Shown piece by piece: positions 14,684 through 23,783 of a stretch of 56,434 bases of DNA. The notes beneath the pieces were generated by a model that had not been told where the DNA came from, did not search any database, and was given only the letters and a program-made list of their open reading frames with translations. A program made the position numbers and the translations under genes. The stretch's first letter is position 1; each line of letters begins with the position of its first letter. Location of the stretch: assembly GCA_001556995.1 (NCBI GenBank), contig LSKF01000053.1, positions 1 to 56,434 on the forward strand, read 5' to 3'. Source of the stretch: Erythrobacteraceae bacterium CCH12-C2. GTDB taxonomy: Bacteria; Pseudomonadota; Alphaproteobacteria; Sphingomonadales; Sphingomonadaceae.

Positions 14684-16417
14684 ATGACCGACGCCGTTTT
14701 GACGCCGACGCCGAATGATTGCGACCTGCCGCGAATCCGCGCGCAATTTGCAACCTTTAACGAGGCGATCGATTATGCTGCGCGCAGCAAGAAGGGCCTC
14801 AATTTTCACGACATGCGCGGCGAATTGACGCGGGTCTACCCCTATTCGGCGATGCGCGAAGATGCGCTGACGATGGCGCGGCGATTGGTCGCGGCCGGGA
14901 TCGGCAAGCAGGACCGGGTCGCGCTGATCGCCGAGACGGGGCCGGATTTTGCCGCGCTGTTCTGCGCCTGCATCTATGTGGGCGCCTGGCCGGTGCCGCT
15001 GCCCTTGCCGACCACCTTCGGCGGCAAGGAGAATTTCATCGATCAGCTGGCGATCCAGCTCCAGAGCTGCGATCCCAGGATCCTGCTCTATCCCGGCGAG
15101 ATCAGCGAGATGGCCGAGGCGGCTGCGGCGCGCCAGGGCTGCGCGGCGACCAGCTGGCAGGATTTCGGCCAGCGCCCCGCACCCGAATGCGAGCTTCCCC
15201 AGGCCAGCCCCGACGACATCTGCTACCTGCAATATTCGAGCGGTTCGACCCGTTTCCCGACCGGCGTCGCGGTCACCCACCGGGCGCTGCTGCACAACCT
15301 TTACGGCCATGCCGTGTCGATGAACCTTGGCAGCAATGACCGCTGCGTCAGCTGGCTGCCGTGGTATCACGACATGGGGCTGGTCGGCTGCTTCCTGTCG
15401 CTGATCGCCAACCAGTTCTCGGCCGATTACCTCAAGCCCGATGCCTTTGCGCGTCGGCCGCTGGCGTGGCTCGACATGATCACCCGCAATCCGGGCAACT
15501 CGATCTCCTATTCCCCCACTTTCGGCTATGACATCTGCGCGCGCCGAATCTCGAGCCTGAGCCACGTGGCGGATCGCTTCGACCTGTCGCGCTGGCGCAT
15601 CGCAGGCAATGGCGCGGACATGATCCGTCCGGATGTGATGCAGAACTTCGTCAACGCCTTTGCGCCCGCCGGGTTCAAGGCGTCGTCATTCACCCCGTCC
15701 TATGGCCTTGCCGAAGCGGTGCTGGCGGTAACCGTGATGCCGCCGGGCGAAGGAATCCGGGTCGAACTCGTCGAGGAAGAGCGCCTGTCCGGCGCCCCGC
15801 GCGACATCTCGCGCCCGGCACGCTATCGCGCGATCGTCAATTGCGGCAAGCCGCTGCCTGACATGGAAGTGGCGATCCGGGGCGAGGACGGCCACCCCCG
15901 CGCGGACCACCAGATCGGCAAGGTGTGGTGCCGCGGCCCATCGGTGATGCACTCCTATTTCCGCAACCCCGAGGCCACCGATGACTGTCTGGTCGATGGC
16001 TGGCTCGACACAGGCGACATGGGCTACACCGCCAATGGCTATCTGTTCATCGTCGGCCGGGCGAAGGACATGATCATCATCAACGGCAAGAACCACTGGC
16101 CGCAGGATATCGAGTGGGCGGTGGAGCAGCTGCCCGGCTTCAACCATGGCGACATTGCCGCCTTCGCGATTGTGATGGAGAATGGCGAGGAGGCCCCAGC
16201 GGTGCTGGTGCATTGCCGCGTCTCCGATCCGATCGAACGCCTGCGCCTGCGCGAACAGATCGCCGACAAGGTGCGCTCGGTCACCGGCATGAGCTGCATC
16301 GTCGAACTGGTGCCGCCCAAGACCTTGCCGCGCACCTCCTCAGGCAAGCTCAGCCGCGCCAAGGCGAAGAAGCTCTATCTGGCAGGCGAGATCGTGCCGA
16401 TCAGCCTCGCGGCCTAG
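14684..16417 (+). CDS. Fatty acyl-AMP ligase
   Basis: 577 residues from ATG 14684. The frame is open upstream to 14516, but those codons are not family sequence. It is an ANL-superfamily adenylating enzyme: P-loop YSSGSTRFPTGVAVTH near 183-198, FTPSYGLAEAV near 336, WLDTGD near 442, and GRAKDMIIINGKNHWPQD near 456. The lack of Thr-rich CoA-ligase features and the overall pattern fit the FAAL type, which activates a fatty acid as acyl-AMP and hands it to an acyl carrier protein and not to CoA. No PKS, NRPS or ACP is next to it, so the acceptor is unknown. It ends convergently with the DUF389 gene, three bases apart. Confidence 0.87.
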   Translation: MTDAVLTPTPNDCDLPRIRAQFATFNEAIDYAARSKKGLNFHDMRGELTRVYPYSAMREDALTMARRLVAAGIGKQDRVALIAETGPDFAALFCACIYVGAWPVPLPLPTTFGGKENFIDQLAIQLQSCDPRILLYPGEISEMAEAAAARQGCAATSWQDFGQRPAPECELPQASPDDICYLQYSSGSTRFPTGVAVTHRALLHNLYGHAVSMNLGSNDRCVSWLPWYHDMGLVGCFLSLIANQFSADYLKPDAFARRPLAWLDMITRNPGNSISYSPTFGYDICARRISSLSHVADRFDLSRWRIAGNGADMIRPDVMQNFVNAFAPAGFKASSFTPSYGLAEAVLAVTVMPPGEGIRVELVEEERLSGAPRDISRPARYRAIVNCGKPLPDMEVAIRGEDGHPRADHQIGKVWCRGPSVMHSYFRNPEATDDCLVDGWLDTGDMGYTANGYLFIVGRAKDMIIINGKNHWPQDIEWAVEQLPGFNHGDIAAFAIVMENGEEAPAVLVHCRVSDPIERLRLREQIADKVRSVTGMSCIVELVPPKTLPRTSSGKLSRAKAKKLYLAGEIVPISLAA

Positions 16418-16420
16418 GCG

Positions 16421-17932
16421 TTAAGCCCCCTCATCCGCCCAGCTTGCACGCAGTGGGCCAGCGCCGGGGCGCAGCATGACCTCGGCCCCGGCCTTGCGCA
16501 GCGCCTCCGCAGCCGCCTCGGCCTCGGTCGCATCACCTGTCAGCACCACGCCGCGATCCAGCCGCGCCGCTGCCCAGCCGATCACCGCCAGCGACTGTGC
16601 GCCCTGCGCGTCGGGGCCATCGTCATCGAACGGAATAGCCTCCGGCAGCGCGCCGCCCGGCGGGATGAGTTCGATCGACCAGTCGGGCTCGCTCGCCGCG
16701 ATCCGCGCCTCCAGCGCGCGATAGGTCGCTAGGTTCGCACCCGGCAGCCGCTTGGCCCGCACCAGCGCGCGGCGGCGGTTGCGGTCGATCAGCACCTCGC
16801 TCGGTTCAACCCCCGCCGCAAGCGACAGCCGGGTGGCGAGTTGCTGCATCCGCACCGCAGTCGCCGATTCCTCGGCGGCGCGGGTGGCGGAAAGCTGCGC
16901 GCGCTGCGCCGCGCTCGCGCCGGTCTCGGTCTGGGACTGCGTCAGCGTCAGTTCAACCGGCTTGCCGAGCCGCTCGACTAGACGCCGGGCGATAGCGGTC
17001 TCGGCGTCAGGGCGGATAACGGGCGTGAACACGATGGCGCTGACATCGAGCGGGCTGGCGGCAAAATCGATCTCCAACGCATCCAGCTGCGCAGGCCGCG
17101 CGAAGGTTTCGCGCAGTTCATCGCGCACGATCCGCTGGGCATTGGTTTCCCACGCGATCTGCTGGAGCGAAAAGCCCAGCGGCACTGCCAAGGCGAGAAA
17201 CACGGCCAGCACGGCAAAGCTCTGCGCCTGCGACTGGCCCTTGGTCAGCCGCGCCCGAAAGCCGTAAAGCCGCGCCAAGCCGAAAGCGGTCAGCGCGATG
17301 GTCAGGAAATTGGTCACAAACAGCAGCAGCGCGCCGGAAAACACCGTCCAGTTGAGCGTTGCAAGGCCGAACCCCACCACCGCCAGCGGCGGCATCAATG
17401 CAGTGGCGATCGCAACGCCGACAATCGCGCCTTCCTTGCCCCGGATCATCGCATAGGCCCCGGCGAGCGCCGAGAACAGCGCCACGAACAAATCAAACAG
17501 ATTGGGCCGGGTGCGCGACGCAATTTCAGACGTCACAGTCTGGATCGGCGACGGGAAAACCAGCAGCGCGCACAAGAGCACCGCCATCACGCTGCCAATC
17601 GCCAACGTGCGAAAGGCCTGTTTCAACCAATCCCAATCACCAATCGCCAGCGCAAAGCCCAGCCCCATGATCGGGCCCATCAGCGGCGAGAGCAGCATCG
17701 CCCCGATCACCACCGCCGGCGAGGACAAAAGCAGGCCGAGGATCGCAATGCCCCCGCTCATCGCGGTCATGAACAGGAAATGCTGCGACAGCGCGCTTTC
17801 CTCGCGGCGACGCTCGATCACTTCGGTGTGATCGATTTCGCCGGTGACATGCGCGATCCACCATTGCCGCAGGCTGGCCAGCACCCACGGCAGGTTCGCA
17901 GTCGGCGCGGTGGCCTCGGAAGGTGTGGTCAT
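16421..17932 (-). CDS. DUF389 (TIGR00341-type) membrane protein
   Basis: 503 residues. After a short N-terminal cytoplasmic part comes the DUF389 membrane domain: FLFMTAMSGGIAILGLLLSS, then PAVVIGAMLLSPLMGPIMG near 72-90, LVALFSALAGAYAMIRG, and IVGVAIATALMPPLAVVGFG near 170-189, about six or seven helices. The C-terminal 240 residues are soluble and hold a Glu/Ala/Arg-rich stretch (RAQLSATRAAEESATAVRMQQL). The family is uncharacterised and widespread in bacteria and archaea. No operon partner; the telA unit diverges from it. Confidence 0.88.
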   Translation of the reverse strand: MTTPSEATAPTANLPWVLASLRQWWIAHVTGEIDHTEVIERRREESALSQHFLFMTAMSGGIAILGLLLSSPAVVIGAMLLSPLMGPIMGLGFALAIGDWDWLKQAFRTLAIGSVMAVLLCALLVFPSPIQTVTSEIASRTRPNLFDLFVALFSALAGAYAMIRGKEGAIVGVAIATALMPPLAVVGFGLATLNWTVFSGALLLFVTNFLTIALTAFGLARLYGFRARLTKGQSQAQSFAVLAVFLALAVPLGFSLQQIAWETNAQRIVRDELRETFARPAQLDALEIDFAASPLDVSAIVFTPVIRPDAETAIARRLVERLGKPVELTLTQSQTETGASAAQRAQLSATRAAEESATAVRMQQLATRLSLAAGVEPSEVLIDRNRRRALVRAKRLPGANLATYRALEARIAASEPDWSIELIPPGGALPEAIPFDDDGPDAQGAQSLAVIGWAAARLDRGVVLTGDATEAEAAAEALRKAGAEVMLRPGAGPLRASWADEGA

Positions 17933-18066
17933 CGCTGCGCCCCCTGTTCAAACCTTCAGTCCCAGCAGCGATAGCCCGCCGAAGCGGGGCTTGCCAAGCA
18001 AAGCGCATCGCGGGCCCTCGGCGCGATGGACGCGAGACGCCTTTCTGGCATACGATACGCCCACGC

Positions 18067-18095
18067 TTGAAAGGCGTGTTTTAGATCACTAATAC
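18067..18095 (+). promoter_or_regulatory. Near-consensus sigma-70-type promoter for the telA operon
   Basis: TTGAAA at 18067-18072, 17-base spacer, TAATAC at 18090-18095, about 50 bases before the telA ATG at 18147. The -10 box lies inside a small inverted repeat TCACT-AATAC-AGTGA (18086-18100), which could be an operator. Confidence 0.6.
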
Positions 18096-18146
18096 AGTGA
18101 AGATCGGACGCGCGCGGTGGCCCGTCCCAAAGGGAGCAGAATTGGC

Positions 18147-19358
18147 ATGAGCACCGAAACCCAGACGGCGACAGCAACACCGTTCTCGCTCACCCCGCCC
18201 GATCCCGTGCCGCAGGTCGCGCCGGAACAGGCGGTGGGGCTGGTGCCGGTCACCACCGAGCAGAAGTCCAAGCTCGACACCAAGGTCGATGCCTTCGTCA
18301 ACGAGCTGGTGATGGTCGATGCCAATTCGCCGCAGTTCGGGGAAAAGGTCGATCAGATCACCCGCATGGGTCAAGAACAGATCCGCGCCGCCTCCGCCAT
18401 GTCGAACCGTTTCCTCGATCGCCCGGTGCGCGCGATGGATGCTGATGGCTCGGTCGGCAAGGATCTGGCCGAATTGCGCCGCACGGTCGAAGACCTTGAT
18501 CCGGGCCGCAAGGGCAAGCTGTCGGCCCCGCGCAAGCTGCTGGGCATTATCCCCTTCGGCAATAAGCTGAAGAATTACTTCGACAGCTACACCTCCGCGC
18601 AGGGGCATATCTCGGAAATCCTCAAGCGGCTCGAAAGCGGCAAGAAGGAGCTGCACCTCGATAACGCCGCGATCGATACCGAGCGCCAGAAGCTGTGGGC
18701 GGCGATGGGTGAGCTCGAACAGATGATCCACATCGCCAAGACGCTCGACGAGCGGCTGGAGGCGAAAGCGCTGGAGCTCGACAACTCTGATCCGGCCAAG
18801 GCCAAGGCGCTGCGGGAAAGCGCGCTGTTCTATGTCCGTCAGCGCACGCAGGATTTGCTGACGCAGATGGCGGTGAGCGTGCAGGGCTATCTTGCGCTTG
18901 ACCTCGTGAAGAAGAACAACGTCGAACTGGTCAAGGGCGTCGACCGCGCATCGACCACCACCGTGGGCGCGCTGCGCACCGCGGTGACCGTGGCGCAGGC
19001 GATGACCAATCAGCGGCTGGTGCTGGGGCAGATCACCGCGCTCAACAAGACCACCAGCGACATCATCGATTCGACGAGCACGCTGCTGCGCGAACAGACC
19101 GCACAGATCCACGAACAGGCCGCCGCCAGCACGATCCCGCTGGAGACGCTGCAACGCGCTTTTCAGAACATCTATGACACGATGGACGAGGTCGACAATT
19201 TCAAGGTGCGCGCGCTGGAATCGATGAAGCAAACGGTCAATGTGCTCACCAGCGAGGTCGAGAAGTCCAAGGGCTACATCGCCCGCGCTGAGGGCCAGTC
19301 ACAGGCGCAGGCCAAGGTCGCCTCGCAAACCCCGTCGCTGCTGGCACTGGATAAGTAA
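18147..19358 (+). CDS. telA: TelA-family (toxic anion resistance) protein
   Basis: 403 residues from ATG 18147 with a GGGAG site ten bases before it; a GTG ten codons upstream (18117) lies too close to the predicted transcription start. The TelA fold (PF05816) is long helical: SRAIG-type FLDRPVRAM near 90-98, NKLKNYFDSYTSAQGHI near 142-158, LTQMAVSVQGYLALDLVKKN near 240-259, and TSDIIDSTSTLLREQTAQIHEQAAAS near 300. It was named for tellurite resistance, but its relatives are better described as envelope or stress factors. The stop codon overlaps the next start by one base, a tight operon with the XpaC-like gene. Confidence 0.88.
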   Translation: MSTETQTATATPFSLTPPDPVPQVAPEQAVGLVPVTTEQKSKLDTKVDAFVNELVMVDANSPQFGEKVDQITRMGQEQIRAASAMSNRFLDRPVRAMDADGSVGKDLAELRRTVEDLDPGRKGKLSAPRKLLGIIPFGNKLKNYFDSYTSAQGHISEILKRLESGKKELHLDNAAIDTERQKLWAAMGELEQMIHIAKTLDERLEAKALELDNSDPAKAKALRESALFYVRQRTQDLLTQMAVSVQGYLALDLVKKNNVELVKGVDRASTTTVGALRTAVTVAQAMTNQRLVLGQITALNKTTSDIIDSTSTLLREQTAQIHEQAAASTIPLETLQRAFQNIYDTMDEVDNFKVRALESMKQTVNVLTSEVEKSKGYIARAEGQSQAQAKVASQTPSLLALDK

Positions 19359-20167
19359 TGGTCGATAGCACCCGCGAGAGCGACCGCATCCTGCGTGAGG
19401 CGAAGCAAAGCCTCGCGGTGCAGCGCGATGGCGGCACACACCGGCCGGGGCCGCGCAGCATCGGCCGGGGTTCGGCAGCGGCCAAGCGCAAGGCGTGGAT
19501 ATTGCGGCTACGCAACCTCGCGATTGCGGTGGCGACGATCTGGATCGGAGCGGGGATTGCCGGCGCGATCCTCGACGGGATCGGGTTCTGGGGCGTGATG
19601 GCGGTGGTCATCAGCACGGCGATCGCGGTCGGCGTGTTCTCAAGCTTCCCGAAGGTCAAGACCCCCAAGCGCGCCGAGCTCAAGCTCGGCAACCCGCAGC
19701 AGATGGTCGCGCGCACCGAGCTGTGGCTCGAAGCCCAGCGCCCCGCCCTGCCCCCGGCGGCACAGGCGATCATCGACCAGTTGGGCACGCAGCTCGACGC
19801 GCTCGGGTTGCAACTGGCGAATGTCGCCGCCGATCATCCAGCAATGGACGAAGTGCGCGAGCTGGTGGGGGAGTACATCCCCGAAACCATCGACAATTAC
19901 CGCAAGATCCCGGCCGCGCTGCGCAGCGAAGAGCATGCCGGCAAGACCGCCGATGAGCGTCTGACCGAGAGCCTGTCGAAGCTGTCGGGCGAGATTGACC
20001 GTGTCACCCGGCGGCTGGCCGAAGGCGCGCTTGACGATCTGGCGATCAAGAGCCGCTATCTCGAATACCGCTATGGCGGCGCAGCGGCGCTCGAAGACGC
20101 GGGGATGCCCGATACCGGGGTGCCGCTCCCCGATTTTTCGGCGATCCCCACCAAGCAGGAGCGTTGA
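19358..20167 (+). CDS. XpaC-like membrane protein of the telA operon
   Basis: 269 residues. The N-terminal 50 residues are polar and basic, then two membrane helices in tandem (LAIAVATIWIGAGIAGAILDG and MAVVISTAIAVGVFSS, about 55-95). The rest is helical and soluble, with DQLGTQLDALGLQLANVAADHPAM near 139-162, VGEYIPETIDNYRKIP near 170-185, and a final SGEIDRVTRRLAEG. This layout, and its place directly after telA, matches the xpaC-telA gene pairs of Firmicutes (PF10112). The start overlaps the telA stop (TAATG). Identification rests on architecture and context more than on motifs. Confidence 0.62.
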   Translation: MVDSTRESDRILREAKQSLAVQRDGGTHRPGPRSIGRGSAAAKRKAWILRLRNLAIAVATIWIGAGIAGAILDGIGFWGVMAVVISTAIAVGVFSSFPKVKTPKRAELKLGNPQQMVARTELWLEAQRPALPPAAQAIIDQLGTQLDALGLQLANVAADHPAMDEVRELVGEYIPETIDNYRKIPAALRSEEHAGKTADERLTESLSKLSGEIDRVTRRLAEGALDDLAIKSRYLEYRYGGAAALEDAGMPDTGVPLPDFSAIPTKQER

Positions 20168-20170
20168 GCC

Positions 20171-20470
20171 ATGCGTGTGACCCTGCCCCATGATCTCACC
20201 AAGGAAGAGGTGCGCCGCCGGATGCTGAAGCACGCGGACGAGATCGGCGGCTTCTTCCCTCCCGGTCTCGCCAAGGTCAGCACCGATTGGCCGGACGAAG
20301 ACCGCATGAGCATCACCGCGGTCGTGATGGGCCAGACCATCCCCGGCGGCGTCGAGGTGCGCGATAACGACGTGGTGATCGAAATGGACCTGCCCTTGCT
20401 CTTCTCGGTGATGAGGGGCCCGCTCGAAGCCGCGGTAAAGAAAGAAGGCGGGCGGCTCCTCGCGCCCTGA
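20171..20470 (+). CDS. Polyhydroxyalkanoic acid system (PHA_gran_rgn-like) small protein
   Basis: 99 residues, soluble: an N-terminal amphipathic helix (DLTKEEVRRRMLKHADEIGGF) and then beta-strands (STDWPDEDRMSITAVVMGQTIPG, GVEVRDNDVVIEMDLPLLFS) and a last helix (MRGPLEAAVKKEGGRLLA). The pattern strand-G-x-x-v-d-v-x-v-x-L matches the PHA_gran_rgn family, small proteins named for their position in PHA clusters. No PHA gene is nearby here. It starts three bases after the XpaC-like gene and completes a three-gene operon with telA. Function remains open. Confidence 0.6.
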   Translation: MRVTLPHDLTKEEVRRRMLKHADEIGGFFPPGLAKVSTDWPDEDRMSITAVVMGQTIPGGVEVRDNDVVIEMDLPLLFSVMRGPLEAAVKKEGGRLLAP

Positions 20471-20477
20471 CAAATCC

Positions 20478-20492
20478 GCTCCGATACGGAGC
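20478..20492. promoter_or_regulatory. Perfect small palindrome between the telA operon and bphO
   Basis: GCTCCG at 20478-20483 and CGGAGC at 20487-20492 with a three-base spacer. It lies eight bases after the last telA-operon stop codon and 140 bases before bphO. Without a T-run it is not a clear terminator; it may be an operator or a chance hairpin. Confidence 0.3.
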
Positions 20493-20631
20493 AATCGCGC
20501 CTAACGGCGTTTGCTAAGCCCCCCTGTTTGTGTCATTATTATCGGACAGATTTTAGCGCCTAATTTGCCTTACGCTCGGGATCGCGCGGCAGAACGGCTC
20601 TGCGGCCGATTCGGGCGGAAAGGATGGGGGC

Positions 20632-21225
20632 ATGGCGCCTGCCAGTGATGCAGCGGTTGGGGCCGCAGACCTGCGGGTTCACCTGCGCGCCGCGACCATG
20701 GCCGCGCATGACCTGCTCGATGCCGCAATGCAGGCGGCGAGCGGGTGGCAAAGCCGGGATGATTACGCCCGGTTTCTGGCGCTCCAGCACGCGGCCCGGG
20801 TGCCGCTTGAGGCTTGGCTGGCCGCCAACGCATCGGAGGGTCTGCACCCGCCGCCGCAAACCGGGCTGCTGGCCGCTGACTTGGTTGCGCTCGGCCACCC
20901 CCTCCCCGCGCCAGCCCCGCCCTTCCATCTGTCCAGCCGCCAAGCAGGCACTGCCCTCGGGGCTGCTTGGGTGCTGGCGGGATCGGCGCTCGGCAACCGG
21001 GCGATTGCCAAGGCAGTCACCCGGATCGGCGGGGGCCGCTGGCCCACCGCGTTCCTTGGCGACGGGGCGATGATGGCCTTTTGGCAGCGCCTGCGCACCC
21101 GGATCGAGCGCCCCGCTTCCCCTGCCGAAGCCGAAGGCGCAGCCGAGGCCGCCGCAGCCGTCTTCACCCATTTCCTCGCCGTCGCCGAACACGCCAAGAC
21201 CGCGCCCGAAAGCGTCCCCGCGTGA
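20632..21225 (+). CDS. bphO: Heme oxygenase (biliverdin-producing, BphO type)
   Basis: 197 residues. The heme-oxygenase fold is recognised by the proximal His26 in ATMAAHDLLDAAM (about 21-33), SRDDYARFLALQHAA near 43-57, and the distal helix AWVLAGSALGNRAIAK near 111-126 with the characteristic GS/G turn. The enzyme opens heme to biliverdin, iron and CO, which is the chromophore of the bacteriophytochrome encoded next. The stop overlaps the downstream GTG by three bases (GTGA), so the pair is translationally coupled. Confidence 0.9.
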   Translation: MAPASDAAVGAADLRVHLRAATMAAHDLLDAAMQAASGWQSRDDYARFLALQHAARVPLEAWLAANASEGLHPPPQTGLLAADLVALGHPLPAPAPPFHLSSRQAGTALGAAWVLAGSALGNRAIAKAVTRIGGGRWPTAFLGDGAMMAFWQRLRTRIERPASPAEAEGAAEAAAAVFTHFLAVAEHAKTAPESVPA

Positions 21226-23780
21226 ACCTCCACCAGCGCCCCGACAGCCTGACCGCCGATAACCTCACGGAATGTGACCGCGAGGCGATCCACCACATCG
21301 CTGCGATCCAGAGCTTCGGCGGGCTGATCGCTTGCGACCGTGACGGGCGCGTGGCCCATGCCTCAGCCAATGTCGCAGAGTGGCTGGGGCTCGCCGAAGT
21401 CCCCGCCCCCGGCACGCCGCTCGATACCATCCTCGCGCCTGCCGCCCATGCCACCCTCACCGCCGCGCTCGCGCAGCCCACCGGGGTCGACACGCTCGAA
21501 CGCCGCTTCGGGATTGATCTCACCGGCACCGGCACCCTGTTCGACTGCGCGGTGCACACAGCCTGCGGGCTCGCCATCATCGAGTTCGAACCCCACGCCC
21601 GCAACGATTTTGCCGACCATGTCAGCCTGATCGTGCCTGTCATTGCCCAGCTCGAACAGACCACCAGCGTTGCCGGCCTGTGCAATACCGCCGCGCGGCT
21701 GGTGCGGCAGATGATGGGCTATGACCGGGTGATGATCTACCGCTTCCACCCCGATGACAGCGGGGAAGTGATCGCGGAAGATCGCCACGACGCGCTCGAA
21801 CCCTATCTCGGCCTGCGCTACCCCGCGGCTGACATCCCCCGGCAGGCGCGCGAGCTGTTCCGCCGCAACCGCTTCCGCATCATCGCCGACATGAACTCCG
21901 AAGCCGTGCCGATCATCCCGGCGCTTGGCCCAGACGATACCCCGCTCGACCTGTCCATGAGCATGCTACGGTCGCACTCCAAGATGCACCTCGCGTACAT
22001 GCGCAACATGGGTGTGGGCGCGTCGCTCGCCATCGCGATCGTGCGGCATGATCGGCTGTGGGGAATGATCTCCTGCCACCACCGCGAAGCGCGCCTGCCG
22101 CCCTATTCGCTGCGCACAGTGGCGGAACTGCTGAGCCAGACGTTCTCGCTGATGCTCGACCGGATTCTGGTAGCGCAGGCCGAGGCTTTGCGCGAGCGGG
22201 CGCGCCAGCTCAACGACCGGCTGCTGCTGCGTGTGGCGGGCGGAGTGAGCTTGGCAGACAGCCTGCCGATGATCGAGGAATTGCTGAGTGAGGCGGTGCC
22301 GCATGACGGCATTTCGTTGCTCGCCGATGGCGAATACCGCGCCAGCGGGGCCGCGCCGGACGAGGCCGAATTTGGCCGCATCGCCCCGCTGCTCGCCAGC
22401 ACCATGAGCGGCGCAACCCATGCCACCACGCGGCTCGCCGATCAGGTGCCTGAAGCGGGCGCCTTCGCCGCGCGGGCCACAGGCGCACTGGCGCTTCCGC
22501 TGACCCGTGGTACGCGCGATGTGCTGGTGCTGTGGCGCCGCCCCGCGCTGCGCACCATCACCTGGGCGGGCAACCCCGAAAAAGCCGCCGCCGCCCCCGG
22601 CGAGCTCCTCCAGCCCCGCGCCAGCTTTGCCGCGTGGGCCCAGACCATGCGCGGTCACAGCGAAGAATGGACGCCCGAAGAATGCGAGATCGCCGCGCGC
22701 CTGCGCCGCACGCTGATCGAGGTGATCCTGCGGATGAGCGAAGACCTCACCCGCGAACGCGCCCGCGCTGCGGAAAAGCAGGACCTGCTGATCGCCGAAC
22801 TCAACCACCGGGTGCGCAACATCCTCGGCCTGATCCGCGCGCTGGTCTCGCAGTCGCAGGCCGAGGCGCTGAGCGTGCCGGGATTTGCCGCGATCCTTGG
22901 CGGGCGGATTGCGGCGCTGGCGGCAGCGCACGACAATATCACCGCGAAGAACTGGGGCCCGGCCAGCCTCGCGCGGCTGATCGCAGCGGAACTCGCGCCC
23001 TATGGCGGGGCAGACACAGCGCGCTTCCGGCTGGTGGGTGAGGACGTGCTGGTCACGCCTGAGGCTTACACGATCCTCGCGCTGGTGGTGCATGAACTGG
23101 CGACCAATTCGGCCAAATATGGCAGTCTCTCGGCTCGCGCCGGAACCGTGACGGTCAGCCTCGCGCGCACGGCCTTTGGCGATCTCGCGATCAGCTGGCG
23201 CGAGGTCGGCGGCCCGCCAGTGACAGCGCCCGCGCGGCAGGGCTTCGGCTCGACCATCATCACCCGCTCGATCCCGCATGATCTGCAAGGCACCGCCGAG
23301 GTGCGGTTCAAGCTGGCGGGGCTGGAGGCGGATTTTGTTCTGCCCGCGCGCTACATTGCCGGGGCAGAGCCGGGCGCAACCAGCGCGCCCGCAGCGCCGC
23401 TGCACCCGCGTGCCAGTGCGCAGCCGCCTGCCGATCAACCCGCCAAGGTGCTGGTGGTGGAAGACAGCATTATCATTGCGCTCGACACCGAGGAGAACCT
23501 CAAGCGGCTCGGTGTTGCCGAGGTGCGGATCGAAAGCAGCGTCACCGAGGCCTTGGCCGCGATTGCCGACAGCCCGCCCGATTTCGCGATCATCGATTTC
23601 AATCTGGGCGGCGAGAGCTCCGAGCCCATCGCCGCGGCGCTGCGCAAGGCTGGGGTGCGCTTCGTGCTGGCGACCGGCTATGCCGAGGGAGCGGGCGGCT
23701 TCGAACGGCTCGGCGCGCAGGCGGTGCTGCGCAAGCCCTATGGCATGACCGAGATCGAGCGACTGTTGGTGGGGGCGTGA
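21222..23780 (+). CDS. bphP: Bacteriophytochrome with HWE histidine kinase and C-terminal receiver
   Basis: 852 residues from the GTG at 21222, overlapping the bphO stop. The PAS domain (about 10-115) carries the chromophore Cys18 in LTECDREAIHHIAAIQSFGG. GAF (about 140-300) contains YRFHPDDSGEVIAED and PAADIPRQARELFRRN, the PxSDIP-type biliverdin site, although the usual Ser is Ala here. The PHY region covers about 310-500. The HWE kinase has the phospho-acceptor His in LIAELNHRVRNILGLIR near 526, the N-box HELATNSAKYG, and SWREVGGPP. A receiver domain (VLVVEDSIIIALDTEENL from about 740) has its Asp in AIIDFNLGG near 790 and Lys in LRKPYG. No separate HWE output gene is close. Confidence 0.93.
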   Translation: MNLHQRPDSLTADNLTECDREAIHHIAAIQSFGGLIACDRDGRVAHASANVAEWLGLAEVPAPGTPLDTILAPAAHATLTAALAQPTGVDTLERRFGIDLTGTGTLFDCAVHTACGLAIIEFEPHARNDFADHVSLIVPVIAQLEQTTSVAGLCNTAARLVRQMMGYDRVMIYRFHPDDSGEVIAEDRHDALEPYLGLRYPAADIPRQARELFRRNRFRIIADMNSEAVPIIPALGPDDTPLDLSMSMLRSHSKMHLAYMRNMGVGASLAIAIVRHDRLWGMISCHHREARLPPYSLRTVAELLSQTFSLMLDRILVAQAEALRERARQLNDRLLLRVAGGVSLADSLPMIEELLSEAVPHDGISLLADGEYRASGAAPDEAEFGRIAPLLASTMSGATHATTRLADQVPEAGAFAARATGALALPLTRGTRDVLVLWRRPALRTITWAGNPEKAAAAPGELLQPRASFAAWAQTMRGHSEEWTPEECEIAARLRRTLIEVILRMSEDLTRERARAAEKQDLLIAELNHRVRNILGLIRALVSQSQAEALSVPGFAAILGGRIAALAAAHDNITAKNWGPASLARLIAAELAPYGGADTARFRLVGEDVLVTPEAYTILALVVHELATNSAKYGSLSARAGTVTVSLARTAFGDLAISWREVGGPPVTAPARQGFGSTIITRSIPHDLQGTAEVRFKLAGLEADFVLPARYIAGAEPGATSAPAAPLHPRASAQPPADQPAKVLVVEDSIIIALDTEENLKRLGVAEVRIESSVTEALAAIADSPPDFAIIDFNLGGESSEPIAAALRKAGVRFVLATGYAEGAGGFERLGAQAVLRKPYGMTEIERLLVGA

Positions 23781-23783
23781 GAC

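Noticed and set aside
18037..18077. Nine-base inverted repeat (ACGCCTTTC / GAAAGGCGT) followed by GTTTTA, as a terminator
   Set aside because: The 23-base loop is long, no plus-strand gene ends upstream of it, and its right arm overlaps the -35 box of the telA promoter. A promoter-region feature is more likely.
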